From Phragmitibacter sp965284365 (lineage in GTDB: Bacteria; Verrucomicrobiota; Verrucomicrobiia; Verrucomicrobiales; Verrucomicrobiaceae), in NCBI GenBank assembly GCA_965284365.1, contig OZ260079.1:6262001-6326000 (forward strand): a stretch of DNA of 64,000 bases, given 5' to 3'. Made by a program: the position numbers and the translations under genes. This document shows, one piece after another, positions 42,834 through 50,734 of the stretch (position 1 is its first letter; every line of letters starts with the position of its first letter). The notes beneath the pieces are model-generated. The model did no database searches, was not told the origin of the DNA, and saw nothing but the letters and a program-made list of their open reading frames with translations.

Positions 42834-43934
42834 ATGAAAATTATTCTCAATATCACCTTTGGTTGCTTCGCTTCGCTGGTTTTCTCCATGGCTGATACCC
42901 AGGCCGCCTCCTGGGAAACCAGCACCGTGGCAGGAAATGGACAGCAAGGTTTTAGCGGCGATGGGGGTCCGGCCACCAGCGCCAAGATCGACAATCCTTT
43001 CGGCGTGGTGCGCGGTCCGGACGCCGCGCTTTGGTTCACCGAATACACCGGGCACCGCATTCGCAAGGTCAATCCTGACGGCACGATCCAAACCCCCGCA
43101 GGGACGGGCGCAAAAGGCTACACCGGCGACGGCGGCCCCGCCACCCAGGCCACCTTTAATCTCCCTCACGAAATTCGTTTCGACAAAGAGGGCAACTACT
43201 ACATCGCAGACATGAGCAACCACGCTATCCGCTGCGTGGACGCGAAAACCGGCGTCATCACCACCTATGCAGGGACAGGCAAAGCGGGTTACAGCGGCGA
43301 TGGTGGCCCTGCCAATAGAGCGGAACTGAAACAGCCGCACAGCATCCAGTTTGGGCCCGATGGCCATCTCTATATCTGCGACATCGGCAACAACGTCATC
43401 CGCCGCGTCGACACAAAAACCGGCATCATCTCGACCTTCGCCGGAACCGGCACGCCCGGCCCGACCCCCGATGGCTCCCCCATCACAGCCACTCCTCTGA
43501 AAGGCCCCCGCTCACTGGACTTCGATGCCGCTGGCAATCTCTGGCTCGTCACCCGCGAGGGCAATCAGGTCTTCAAGTTCGATATGAAAGCCGGCATCAT
43601 TCACCACATAGCAGGCACCGGGAAAAAAGGTTTCACCGGCAACGGTGGCCCCGCCGAAGAAGCCACGCTCTCCGGCCCCAAAGGCGTCGCCATTGATGCC
43701 GAAGGCAATGTCTGGCTCGCCGATACCGAAAGCCACAGTGTCCGAATGATCGATGCCAAAACCGGAAATCTGGAACTCATTGCTGGTACCGGCGCGAAAG
43801 GCGATGGCCCGGACGGCGATCCCCTCAAATGCCAAATGGCCCGCCTCCACGGCATCTTCGTAGACGCCGACGGCTCCGTCTACATCGGCGACAGCGAAGC
43901 CCACCGCGTGCGTGTGCTTAAGAAGAAGCCGTGA
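42834..43934 (+). CDS. Secreted NHL-repeat protein (plus-strand partner)
   Basis: A 366-residue secreted propeller with at least five NHL blades. A signal peptide (IILNITFGCFASLVFSMADT) is followed by the repeated plan AGxGxxGxxGDGGPAxxAxxxxPxxIxxDxxGNxYIADxxNxxIRxVDxKTGxI, seen for example at residues 33, 87, 143, 199 and 255. The blades are regular and intact. The minus-strand neighbour has the same GDGGPA signature, so the two are paralogues in head-to-head orientation. The ligand is unknown. The gene ends 30 bases before the inverted-repeat element at about 43965. Confidence 0.87.
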   Translation: MKIILNITFGCFASLVFSMADTQAASWETSTVAGNGQQGFSGDGGPATSAKIDNPFGVVRGPDAALWFTEYTGHRIRKVNPDGTIQTPAGTGAKGYTGDGGPATQATFNLPHEIRFDKEGNYYIADMSNHAIRCVDAKTGVITTYAGTGKAGYSGDGGPANRAELKQPHSIQFGPDGHLYICDIGNNVIRRVDTKTGIISTFAGTGTPGPTPDGSPITATPLKGPRSLDFDAAGNLWLVTREGNQVFKFDMKAGIIHHIAGTGKKGFTGNGGPAEEATLSGPKGVAIDAEGNVWLADTESHSVRMIDAKTGNLELIAGTGAKGDGPDGDPLKCQMARLHGIFVDADGSVYIGDSEAHRVRVLKKKP

Positions 43935-43964
43935 GCCAGAATGGGCTCCTAAATCACCTACAAA

Positions 43965-44092
43965 GACGCGAAAGTTTGGAAGAGTAGATGGGAGCGTGAA
44001 CGGGTGTGTTTCATGGCGCTACAGTCGAGTGCATGCGAAGCTTCTACCTCATTAACCCTTCAAAAATCTTCGCGCCTTCGCGTCTTCGCGGT
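43965..44092. repeat. Imperfect copy of the dispersed inverted-repeat element
   Basis: The right arm TTCGCGCCTTCGCGTCTTCG (44069-44088, continuing GCGGT-like to 44092) matches the right arm of the 8762-8905 element. The left arm, ACAAAGACGCGAAAG, is degraded but in the expected place and orientation. The centre of about 85 bases also shares features with the other element, such as an AACCCTTCAA stretch before the right arm. It fills the gap between the NHL gene and polX. Confidence 0.75.
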
Positions 44093-44167
44093 GAAAAAAA
44101 TCGCATTCCTCCCCACCCACGTCTCCACTCTTGCTCCCGACGCCCTCCGCTCTAACTTCCCCCGCAC

Positions 44168-45925
44168 ATGACCGCTGAGCAGATGGCTGACGTGTTGCGC
44201 AACATCGCGCAACTTCTCGAACTAAAAGGTGAAAACCCTTTCAAAATCCGCGCCTACAACACCGGTGCGGACACCGTGGAGAACTTCAGCGGCGACATCG
44301 TCGCCAAAGCTCAGGCAAACGAACTCGCCGGCATCAAAGGCATTGGCGATGCCCTACAGCAGAAGCTGCATGAACTCGCCAGCACCGGCCGGTTGGAGTT
44401 TTACGAAAGGCTCAAAGCCGAGTTCAGCGATACCATTCTCGACCTCTTTCACATCTCCGGTCTGGGCGGCAAGAAGATCAAAGTGCTCTTCGATCAGCTC
44501 GGCGTGAAGTCCGTGGCGGATCTGAAACGCGTTTGTGAGGACGGCACCGCCGCCACACTCTCCGGCTTCGGCCAGAAGACCGTGGACAAGATCCTGCAGG
44601 CCATCGCCTTTCGCGAAAACCACGCCACCGAGTTCCGGCAGCAGCAGGTCGCACCTGTGGCCATTCGTGTTCTAAACATGTTGCGCGAGCATCCCGATGT
44701 CTCGCGCGCGGAAGTAGCCGGCAGCTATCGTCGTGGCAAGGAAACCGTCCATGATCTCGACTTTCTCGCGACCACGAAATACCCGAAAGAGGTGCTGCAA
44801 GAGTTTGTTAGCATGCCTGAAGTCACCCAGGTGCTCGGCCATGGCGACACGAAGGCCAGCGTCCTTCTCGCCAGCGGACTGCAATGCGACCTGCGTGTCA
44901 TCAGCAATGAAGAGTTCGCCTGCGCTCTGGTCTATTTCACCGGCAGCAAGGAACACAACATCGTCCTGCGCAGCCGCGCTCTGGATCGTGGCTGGTCGCT
45001 CAACGAATACGCCTTTAAACCCTTGGAAGGCAACACTGCTCCCCCGCCCATCTGCATGGGGGAGCACGACGTTTACCGCGTGCTGGGCCTCGACTTCATC
45101 CCGCCGGAACTACGGGAAAGCACCGGTGAAGTGCAGGCAGCGGAGGCTGGCACGCTCCCACGCTTGGTGGAACTGGATAACCTGCGTGGCGTCTTCCACA
45201 ATCACACCACCTGGAGCGACGGCGACCACACGCTGGAGCAAATGGCCGATGCCGCCCACGAGCTTGGCCTTCAATACCTCGGCATCGCCGACCACAGTAA
45301 GTCATCCTTCCAAGCCAATGGCCTCAATGCCGATCGCCTGCGCCAGCAGATCAAGGAAATCCGCGAGCTGAACGCCAAGTATGACGGCGAGTTCAAGATC
45401 TTCGCCGGCAGTGAAGTAGATATCCTGAAAGATGGCTCCCTCGACTTCCCCGATGATGTGCTCGCGGAGCTCGACTACGTCGTTGCTTCCGTGCACAACG
45501 TCTTCACTCTTCCCGAGGCCGAGATGACGCAACGCATCATCCGCGCGATTGAAAATCCATACGTCACCATGCTCGGCCATGTCACCGGCCGTCTCCTGCT
45601 GGAGCGCCCGCCTTACGCCGTGAACATCCCGGCCATCATTGATGCCGCCGCGCGAACTGGCACCATCATCGAGATCAATGCCAGCCCCTGGCGTCTCGAT
45701 ATGGACTGGCGCTGGTGGAAACTCGCCAAGGAAAAAGGCGTCAAAACCAGCATTAACCCCGATGCCCATCACACCAGCAGCCTCCAGAACGTCTTCTACG
45801 GCATCCGCGTCGCCCGCAAAGGCTGGCTCACCAAGCACGACGTCGTGAATTGTCTGCCGTTGGGGAAGATTGAGGAGGTGCTGGCGGCAAAGAGAACGCG
45901 GCAGTCTGAAGGCGGTGTGGTGTAA
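44168..45925 (+). CDS. polX: DNA polymerase X with PHP exonuclease domain
   Basis: A 585-residue bacterial family X polymerase for gap filling and end trimming in DNA repair. The N-terminal helix-hairpin-helix domain (AGIKGIGDALQQKLHEL, ISGLGGKKIKVLFDQL) leads to a Pol-beta-like nucleotidyltransferase with AGSYRRGKETVHDLDFL, whose two Asp bind metal, and a third Asp in LQCDLRVIS. The C-terminal PHP domain has HNHTTWSDGDHTLEQM, GIADHSK and ASVHNVF, with the His/Asp set for 3'-5' exonuclease activity. Full length and intact. Its leader (CTAACTTCCCCCGCAC) lacks a Shine-Dalgarno site. It ends 52 bases from a convergent kinase gene. Confidence 0.95.
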   Translation: MTAEQMADVLRNIAQLLELKGENPFKIRAYNTGADTVENFSGDIVAKAQANELAGIKGIGDALQQKLHELASTGRLEFYERLKAEFSDTILDLFHISGLGGKKIKVLFDQLGVKSVADLKRVCEDGTAATLSGFGQKTVDKILQAIAFRENHATEFRQQQVAPVAIRVLNMLREHPDVSRAEVAGSYRRGKETVHDLDFLATTKYPKEVLQEFVSMPEVTQVLGHGDTKASVLLASGLQCDLRVISNEEFACALVYFTGSKEHNIVLRSRALDRGWSLNEYAFKPLEGNTAPPPICMGEHDVYRVLGLDFIPPELRESTGEVQAAEAGTLPRLVELDNLRGVFHNHTTWSDGDHTLEQMADAAHELGLQYLGIADHSKSSFQANGLNADRLRQQIKEIRELNAKYDGEFKIFAGSEVDILKDGSLDFPDDVLAELDYVVASVHNVFTLPEAEMTQRIIRAIENPYVTMLGHVTGRLLLERPPYAVNIPAIIDAAARTGTIIEINASPWRLDMDWRWWKLAKEKGVKTSINPDAHHTSSLQNVFYGIRVARKGWLTKHDVVNCLPLGKIEEVLAAKRTRQSEGGVV

Positions 45926-45976
45926 CACACAATCTATCTGCCTGCCAATTTGCATAACGGCCGATGAAAATTGCCG

Positions 45977-48133
45977 CTACTCTTTTGAATCAATCCAAAG
46001 GATGCACTGAAGCAACTTACCGTCTCCCGCCCTGCCTTGAAACACACTGAAGCTATTGTTTCCATCTTCTCCGAGCTCACGAAGCTTATTCTCTACTTCG
46101 CCTTCAACCCTTGTGCTCCAGAGGCCTTCTGTGTTTCTTTCTAGGTGCGCGTAACCTGCACTTTGAATTTCAGTAGCCTCACCGTAACTAATCGGTGCTA
46201 CTTTTTTTACCGAATCATAGAACAACTTGACCCCTGATGATGGAGTGGATTCAGCCATGGTGAAAGTCAGGACACGGCCATCCGTCTTGAGCACGGTCCA
46301 GGCATTCCCCTGAGACAGAACCGTTTTTATTCCGATTCGCAATTCATCTGGAAGCTGTATTTCCTGCTTATTCCAAATACGCACAGAACCATCCTCCCGC
46401 AAGACCCCCACACCGGCGAAGCCCACAGTCACTTTTTTCGTTTTGGGGTCACCCGAAAGCTCAGGTTTAACCATCTGCTTTGAATCGTAGGCTGAAGATT
46501 CAATGAACCACTCGCCATTTAAATCACGCCACGCTAGGACCAGAGGCTGATCTCCGCGAATAAATTGCATTCTCGCAAAGGCTAGATCCATAACTGGCCC
46601 TTCTGGAGAAGGAACCTCAGCCGTCTGAACTCGACCGCCGACCAAGATGCTTTTTACCTCTTGCTCACAACGTACTAGAGCGAGTTTCCCATCGCTAGCG
46701 TCGGGTTTGCCCGAACTCCACACAAGCTGACCGTTGGATCGCAGTGCCACCCAGCTTTCCAGTTTTCCATCTACAGGCACGCCAGGGTTTAAGGCTACCA
46801 CTTGCACAAAATCCGAATACGATTCGGCCTGTTTCAGTGAAACTGGCGATCCGCTCATGGTGGTGCCTAACCCCTGCAATTTGCCCGGCTTGCTCCATCG
46901 TTCCTTCCAGATGGCTTCGGCCTGCTTTGCGACCTCCCCGCCCGCAATTGAAGCCGACCTTGTCGGTTGCGGATTGATGTTAAATGGTCCAGGCACAGCC
47001 GCCGTTTTCTCCTGCGTGGACGCAGGCTTGGCTGTCGGCGATTCCTTCCTCTCCCATGGTGCCAAGAGAATGACGGCCCCGGCCAGCACCAGACTCGCCA
47101 AAACACTGCTCCACAATGATAGAGAGGGTTTTTTTGGTCGCGCCGTTTTGTTTGAAGCTTGAGCCGAAAAGGCCGCCTGATTCTCAGCGACCGACAACAA
47201 CTCCGTGCTGATTTCAATGGCCGAAGAATACCTTCTATCCCGGTCCACCTGCATCGCCTTGTCCACAATGCCGTCAAAGCCCGGATCAATTTGCGGCACC
47301 AAAGCGGACGGCAGCAGAAACCTTCCCCTCGGAATGCTCCCCGTCAGCATCTGATACAGCATGACCCCGACTGCATAAATGTCGGCACGCTTGTCCACCT
47401 GGACGCCTGCAATCAATGCCTCTGGGGCAATAAAGTCCGGCGTACCCATCGCCATATCGCTGCGGGTCATCAGTGAAGATTCCAGATTCACCGTCTTGGC
47501 CAAACCAAAGTCCGCGACCTTCACGCGGCCCCGATGATCCAGCATCACATTCGAGGGTTTGATGTCCCGGTGAATAATGCCCTCATCATGGGCAAACGCG
47601 AGCGCCTCACACACAGCCCGAATGATGGGGATCGCACGCTCCGGTTCCAACTTCCCTTCCTTCCGGATAAGTTGCGCCACATCCGTGCCTTCAATAAACT
47701 CCATCACGAAGTAAAGCAACCCCTGAGCCGTTTCTCCCGCGTCAAAAACACTGACAATATTCGGATGCGAAAGCCGCGCCATGGCCCGTGCCTCCTGCCT
47801 GAATCGCGCCGCAAACTGCCCGTCACCGTCCGCTAACACTGGTGGTAAAATCTTGATCGCCACCGCACGGTCGAGCGCACGATGCCTGCCTTTATAAACC
47901 GCCCCCATGCCACCCCTGGCAATAAAATCTGTCACTTCAAACTGCGGCAGAGCGCTCTGCAGTTCCTCCACCGTAGGCGGCTGCCATTGGTAGCTCGCGG
48001 ATGCCGATGGAGGCCGGGCCGTCTCCATGCCGAGTTGCAACGCCGCTTTCACCTCTTCATCCGTCGGTCTGCCTGACCCGCCGCCGGACGGAACAGGCTT
48101 CGGTACGGGTAAGGTGGCATCCGGATCATCCAT
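45977..48133 (-). CDS. Ser/Thr protein kinase with degenerate RCC1-like extracellular domain
   Basis: A 718-residue Hanks-type kinase. The kinase domain (about residues 66-330) has FIARGGMGAVYKG, catalytic Lys94 in VAIKIL, HRDIKPSNVML with Asp190, and VADFGL. After a basic linker there is one membrane helix (WSSVLASLVLAGAVILL, near residue 350). The remaining roughly 350 residues lie outside the cytoplasm and contain repeats such as VGVLREDGSVRIWNKQEIQLP and NAWTVLKTDGRVLTF, which resemble degenerate RCC1/BLIP-II propeller blades. That domain could be a sensor. The part of the gene coding for it looks more AT-rich than the kinase part. No phosphatase is next to it. Confidence 0.9.
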   Translation of the reverse strand: MDDPDATLPVPKPVPSGGGSGRPTDEEVKAALQLGMETARPPSASASYQWQPPTVEELQSALPQFEVTDFIARGGMGAVYKGRHRALDRAVAIKILPPVLADGDGQFAARFRQEARAMARLSHPNIVSVFDAGETAQGLLYFVMEFIEGTDVAQLIRKEGKLEPERAIPIIRAVCEALAFAHDEGIIHRDIKPSNVMLDHRGRVKVADFGLAKTVNLESSLMTRSDMAMGTPDFIAPEALIAGVQVDKRADIYAVGVMLYQMLTGSIPRGRFLLPSALVPQIDPGFDGIVDKAMQVDRDRRYSSAIEISTELLSVAENQAAFSAQASNKTARPKKPSLSLWSSVLASLVLAGAVILLAPWERKESPTAKPASTQEKTAAVPGPFNINPQPTRSASIAGGEVAKQAEAIWKERWSKPGKLQGLGTTMSGSPVSLKQAESYSDFVQVVALNPGVPVDGKLESWVALRSNGQLVWSSGKPDASDGKLALVRCEQEVKSILVGGRVQTAEVPSPEGPVMDLAFARMQFIRGDQPLVLAWRDLNGEWFIESSAYDSKQMVKPELSGDPKTKKVTVGFAGVGVLREDGSVRIWNKQEIQLPDELRIGIKTVLSQGNAWTVLKTDGRVLTFTMAESTPSSGVKLFYDSVKKVAPISYGEATEIQSAGYAHLERNTEGLWSTRVEGEVENKLRELGEDGNNSFSVFQGRAGDGKLLQCILWIDSKE

Positions 48134-48265
48134 GGGGCTTTGGAGAAAGACTCCTGCTTATGGAGGAAACTTTCATGCCATGCAATCAGGAAAACCTCAG
48201 GCAGCAAGTCTAAGACCGGAATGTTTTGCCTTGCCGCCTCCGGCGCCCTTGCGCAAGGTGGCAGC

Positions 48266-48931
48266 ATGCTCGTCACCGCCCTGTGTCTCATTGCCTTCGC
48301 CTACTTCTGCGGGGCACTGCCCTTCGGCTATTGGGCCGGGCGGATGAAAGGCATCGACATTCGGAAGCACGGCAGCGGCAACATCGGCGCCACCAATGTC
48401 CTGCGCGTACTCGGAAAAGGCGTCGGCATTCCCGTCTTCCTGCTGGACATTCTGAAAGGGGCGATCCCCGTCATGCTGGCGGAGTGGGTCATGGAGAAAT
48501 ACTATGGTCCTAGTCCCGCCACCTACACGGCCATCCTTTGCGCTGTCGCTGCGGTGTTGGGGCACACTTACACCTTCTGGCTCGGCTTCAAAGGCGGCAA
48601 AGGGGTCGCGACTTCGGCGGGCGTTCTTGTTGGGTTATCGCCCTGGGCTTTGGTCATCGCTTTGGCCGCCTGGATCATCACACTGGTGGTCACGCGTTAT
48701 GTCTCTCTGGCTTCTATTGTCGCCGCCATTGTGCTGCCTATCGCCATGGCCGTGATGATGACCGTCCAGGGCCGATGGAATACGGCCATGTTTATCTTCG
48801 GCCTGCTGGCGGGTTTCCTTGTGGTCATCCGTCACCGCAGCAATATTCAGCGCATCATCCGTGGCACCGAATCCCGCATGGGCGCAAAGAAGACGATGAC
48901 GGAACCCAAGGCACAGCCAAAGAGGAAGTAG
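48266..48931 (+). CDS. plsY: Glycerol-3-phosphate acyltransferase PlsY
   Basis: A 221-residue integral membrane enzyme that acylates glycerol 3-phosphate from acyl-phosphate, the first step of phospholipid synthesis. The conserved loops are SGNIGATNVLRVLGKG, GHTYTFWLGFKGGKGVATSAG and VVIRHRSNIQRIIRGTE; several hydrophobic helices separate them. ATG at 48266 is chosen because it starts the first helix and follows AAGGTGG, one of the better Shine-Dalgarno matches here; an in-frame upstream start would add 42 residues. The C-terminal tail is unusually basic. It is followed after 44 bases by gpsA, which makes its substrate. Confidence 0.93.
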   Translation: MLVTALCLIAFAYFCGALPFGYWAGRMKGIDIRKHGSGNIGATNVLRVLGKGVGIPVFLLDILKGAIPVMLAEWVMEKYYGPSPATYTAILCAVAAVLGHTYTFWLGFKGGKGVATSAGVLVGLSPWALVIALAAWIITLVVTRYVSLASIVAAIVLPIAMAVMMTVQGRWNTAMFIFGLLAGFLVVIRHRSNIQRIIRGTESRMGAKKTMTEPKAQPKRK

Positions 48932-48975
48932 CCTTCGCTTCAAATACATTTGCTTAAGTTTTACTCAGTCCTCAC

Positions 48976-49977
48976 ATGTTGGAATCGGCGATCGTTCTTG
49001 GAGCAGGAAGTTGGGGCACAGCTCTGGCGGGCATGCTGGCGCACCGTGGCCTGCGCGTGCAGTTCTGGGGCCGTGATGAAGCGCTCATGCATGAGATCGC
49101 CACCAATCGTCTGAACACCCGCTATCTTCCCGATTATCGCATTCCGGACTCTGTCATTCCCGTCCATGATCTGGCCGCGCTGGAGCCAGCCCGTCTCGTC
49201 GTCTGGGTCACGCCTTCCAAAGTCCTGCGCAGCGTCGCAGAGGAATCCCGCAAGCATGGTTTCATCACGAGGGACACCATCTCTCTCTCATGCAGCAAAG
49301 GCATTGAACTCAAGACTGGCGACCGCATGACGGAAATCCTCGCTGAAGTGTTTCCAGACACGATTCATGCCGCGCTCTCCGGCCCCAATCATGCCGAAGA
49401 AATATCCAAGCACATGGCCACCGCTGCTGTTGTGGCCTGTCAATGCGAAGAAACCGCGCGCCTTCTGCAAAGTGTTTTCACCCTCCCATGGTTCCGCTCT
49501 TACACGAGCCAGGATGTCGCCGGAGTGGAGTGGGCTGGCGCACTGAAAAACCCCTACGCGATTGCCGCTGGCATCGCCAAAGGCATGCGCCTGGGAGACA
49601 ACGCCATCGCCGCACTCGTGACCCGCGCCTTGGCGGAGATCGTGCGCCTCGGTGTCGCGCGCGGCGGCACTCTGGAAACCTTCTACGGCCTGAGTGGTGT
49701 GGGCGACCTTGTGGCTACCTGCTACTCGGAGCACAGCCGGAATCACCGACTCGGCAAGATGCTGGGTGAAGGTTGGAAACTCACAGATGCCCTCGCCAGC
49801 AGCCGCATGGTCGTGGAAGGCGTGCCCAATACCGAAAGCCTCTGGCAATGCGCGAAAGAGACAGGCGTGCGCACTCCCCTGCTGGATGAAATCTACCGCG
49901 TGCTCTATGAGGACAAGCCCCCTCACCTCGCCCTCCGCGAACTGCTCAGCCGCGATCCCCGGCCCGAGACGGATTGA
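48976..49977 (+). CDS. gpsA: NAD(P)-dependent glycerol-3-phosphate dehydrogenase
   Basis: A 333-residue cytoplasmic enzyme that reduces dihydroxyacetone phosphate to glycerol 3-phosphate for phospholipids. The Rossmann motif VLGAGSWGTALAGMLA, SCSKGIELKTGDRM, ALSGPNHAEEI and the catalytic KNPYAIAAGIAKGMRLGDNA helix are intact, as is the C-terminal GLSGVGDLVATCYSEHSRN. The start MLESAIVLGAG is standard. It is the second gene of a plsY-gpsA glycerolipid pair. The stop is close to a possible TTG start of the FkbM gene. Confidence 0.96.
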   Translation: MLESAIVLGAGSWGTALAGMLAHRGLRVQFWGRDEALMHEIATNRLNTRYLPDYRIPDSVIPVHDLAALEPARLVVWVTPSKVLRSVAEESRKHGFITRDTISLSCSKGIELKTGDRMTEILAEVFPDTIHAALSGPNHAEEISKHMATAAVVACQCEETARLLQSVFTLPWFRSYTSQDVAGVEWAGALKNPYAIAAGIAKGMRLGDNAIAALVTRALAEIVRLGVARGGTLETFYGLSGVGDLVATCYSEHSRNHRLGKMLGEGWKLTDALASSRMVVEGVPNTESLWQCAKETGVRTPLLDEIYRVLYEDKPPHLALRELLSRDPRPETD

Positions 49978-49997
49978 ACCCGCGAAGGTATACCTGG

Positions 49998-50723
49998 ATG
50001 CCAAAGTCGAAACTCATGCGCATCGCCAAGATCCTGAATCACTCCTTTGCACCCGATCTGCTTGGAGAGGGTTCAATGGTTCTGGATTGCGGCGCCAATG
50101 AAGGCGGCTTCTCCGCCTGGATCAGCCAACATACGCTCGCGACCGTTCATGCCTTTGAGCCGGACCCACGCATGTTCGCACGGCTACAACGCAATCCCCT
50201 GCCCCGCGTGACTTATCACGAACTCGCCGTGGATGGCTGGTCAGGTGAATTTGATCTCGCTCTGGCGCAGAATGATCACCAGGCCAGCAGCGCCATCTAC
50301 ACCGTAAACCCCAGTCATCAAAACACAGTCCCAGTCCAGAAGGTCTCCCTGGATGACTTCTGCCGCAGCCAAGCCATCACCAGGATCGATCTGCTAAAAC
50401 TGGATATCGAAGGCGCGGAACTCAACGCCTTGGAACAGACTAGTGCCACTCTCCTGCAATCAACCGCGCAGATCACCGTGGAGTTCCACGACTTCATCAA
50501 TCCCGCCGACTTACCCCGGATCAAAAAAGTCTTCAAACGCCTCAAAAGCCTCGGCTTCCACGGCATTCGCTTCTCCCATCACACCTGGGGCGACTGCCTC
50601 TTCATCAATCAGCGCCTGATCCCACTGTCCGCCCTGGAAAAAGCAGGCATCCAACTTTGGGATCGTTGGATGCCTGGGATTGTCAGAAAGCTAAATCGAC
50701 TGCTTGGCAACGCTTCGGGGTGA
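49998..50723 (+). CDS. FkbM family methyltransferase
   Basis: A 241-residue SAM-dependent methyltransferase of the FkbM type, a family that methylates sugars and small molecules. MVLDCGANEGGFSAW is the SAM-binding glycine loop, VHAFEPDPRMFARL follows as motif II, and IDLLKLDIEGAELNALEQ is the family hallmark. The ATG at 49998 is preferred; a TTG at 49974 would overlap the gpsA stop and add eight residues. It is close behind gpsA and may be co-transcribed with it, though a sugar or polymer substrate is only inferred. It is convergent with smc. Confidence 0.82.
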   Translation: MPKSKLMRIAKILNHSFAPDLLGEGSMVLDCGANEGGFSAWISQHTLATVHAFEPDPRMFARLQRNPLPRVTYHELAVDGWSGEFDLALAQNDHQASSAIYTVNPSHQNTVPVQKVSLDDFCRSQAITRIDLLKLDIEGAELNALEQTSATLLQSTAQITVEFHDFINPADLPRIKKVFKRLKSLGFHGIRFSHHTWGDCLFINQRLIPLSALEKAGIQLWDRWMPGIVRKLNRLLGNASG

Positions 50724-50733
50724 TCTCACCCCG
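50716..50733. terminator. Palindromic hairpin between FkbM gene and smc
   Basis: CGGGGTGA and TCACCCCG form a perfect 8-bp stem around a 2-base loop, across the stop of the FkbM gene. The flank is CTTAAATAAT rather than a strong T-run. Convergent genes on both sides suggest a bidirectional terminator. The two-base loop is too short as drawn, so the end of the stem must open. Confidence 0.4.
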
Positions 50734-50734
50734 C

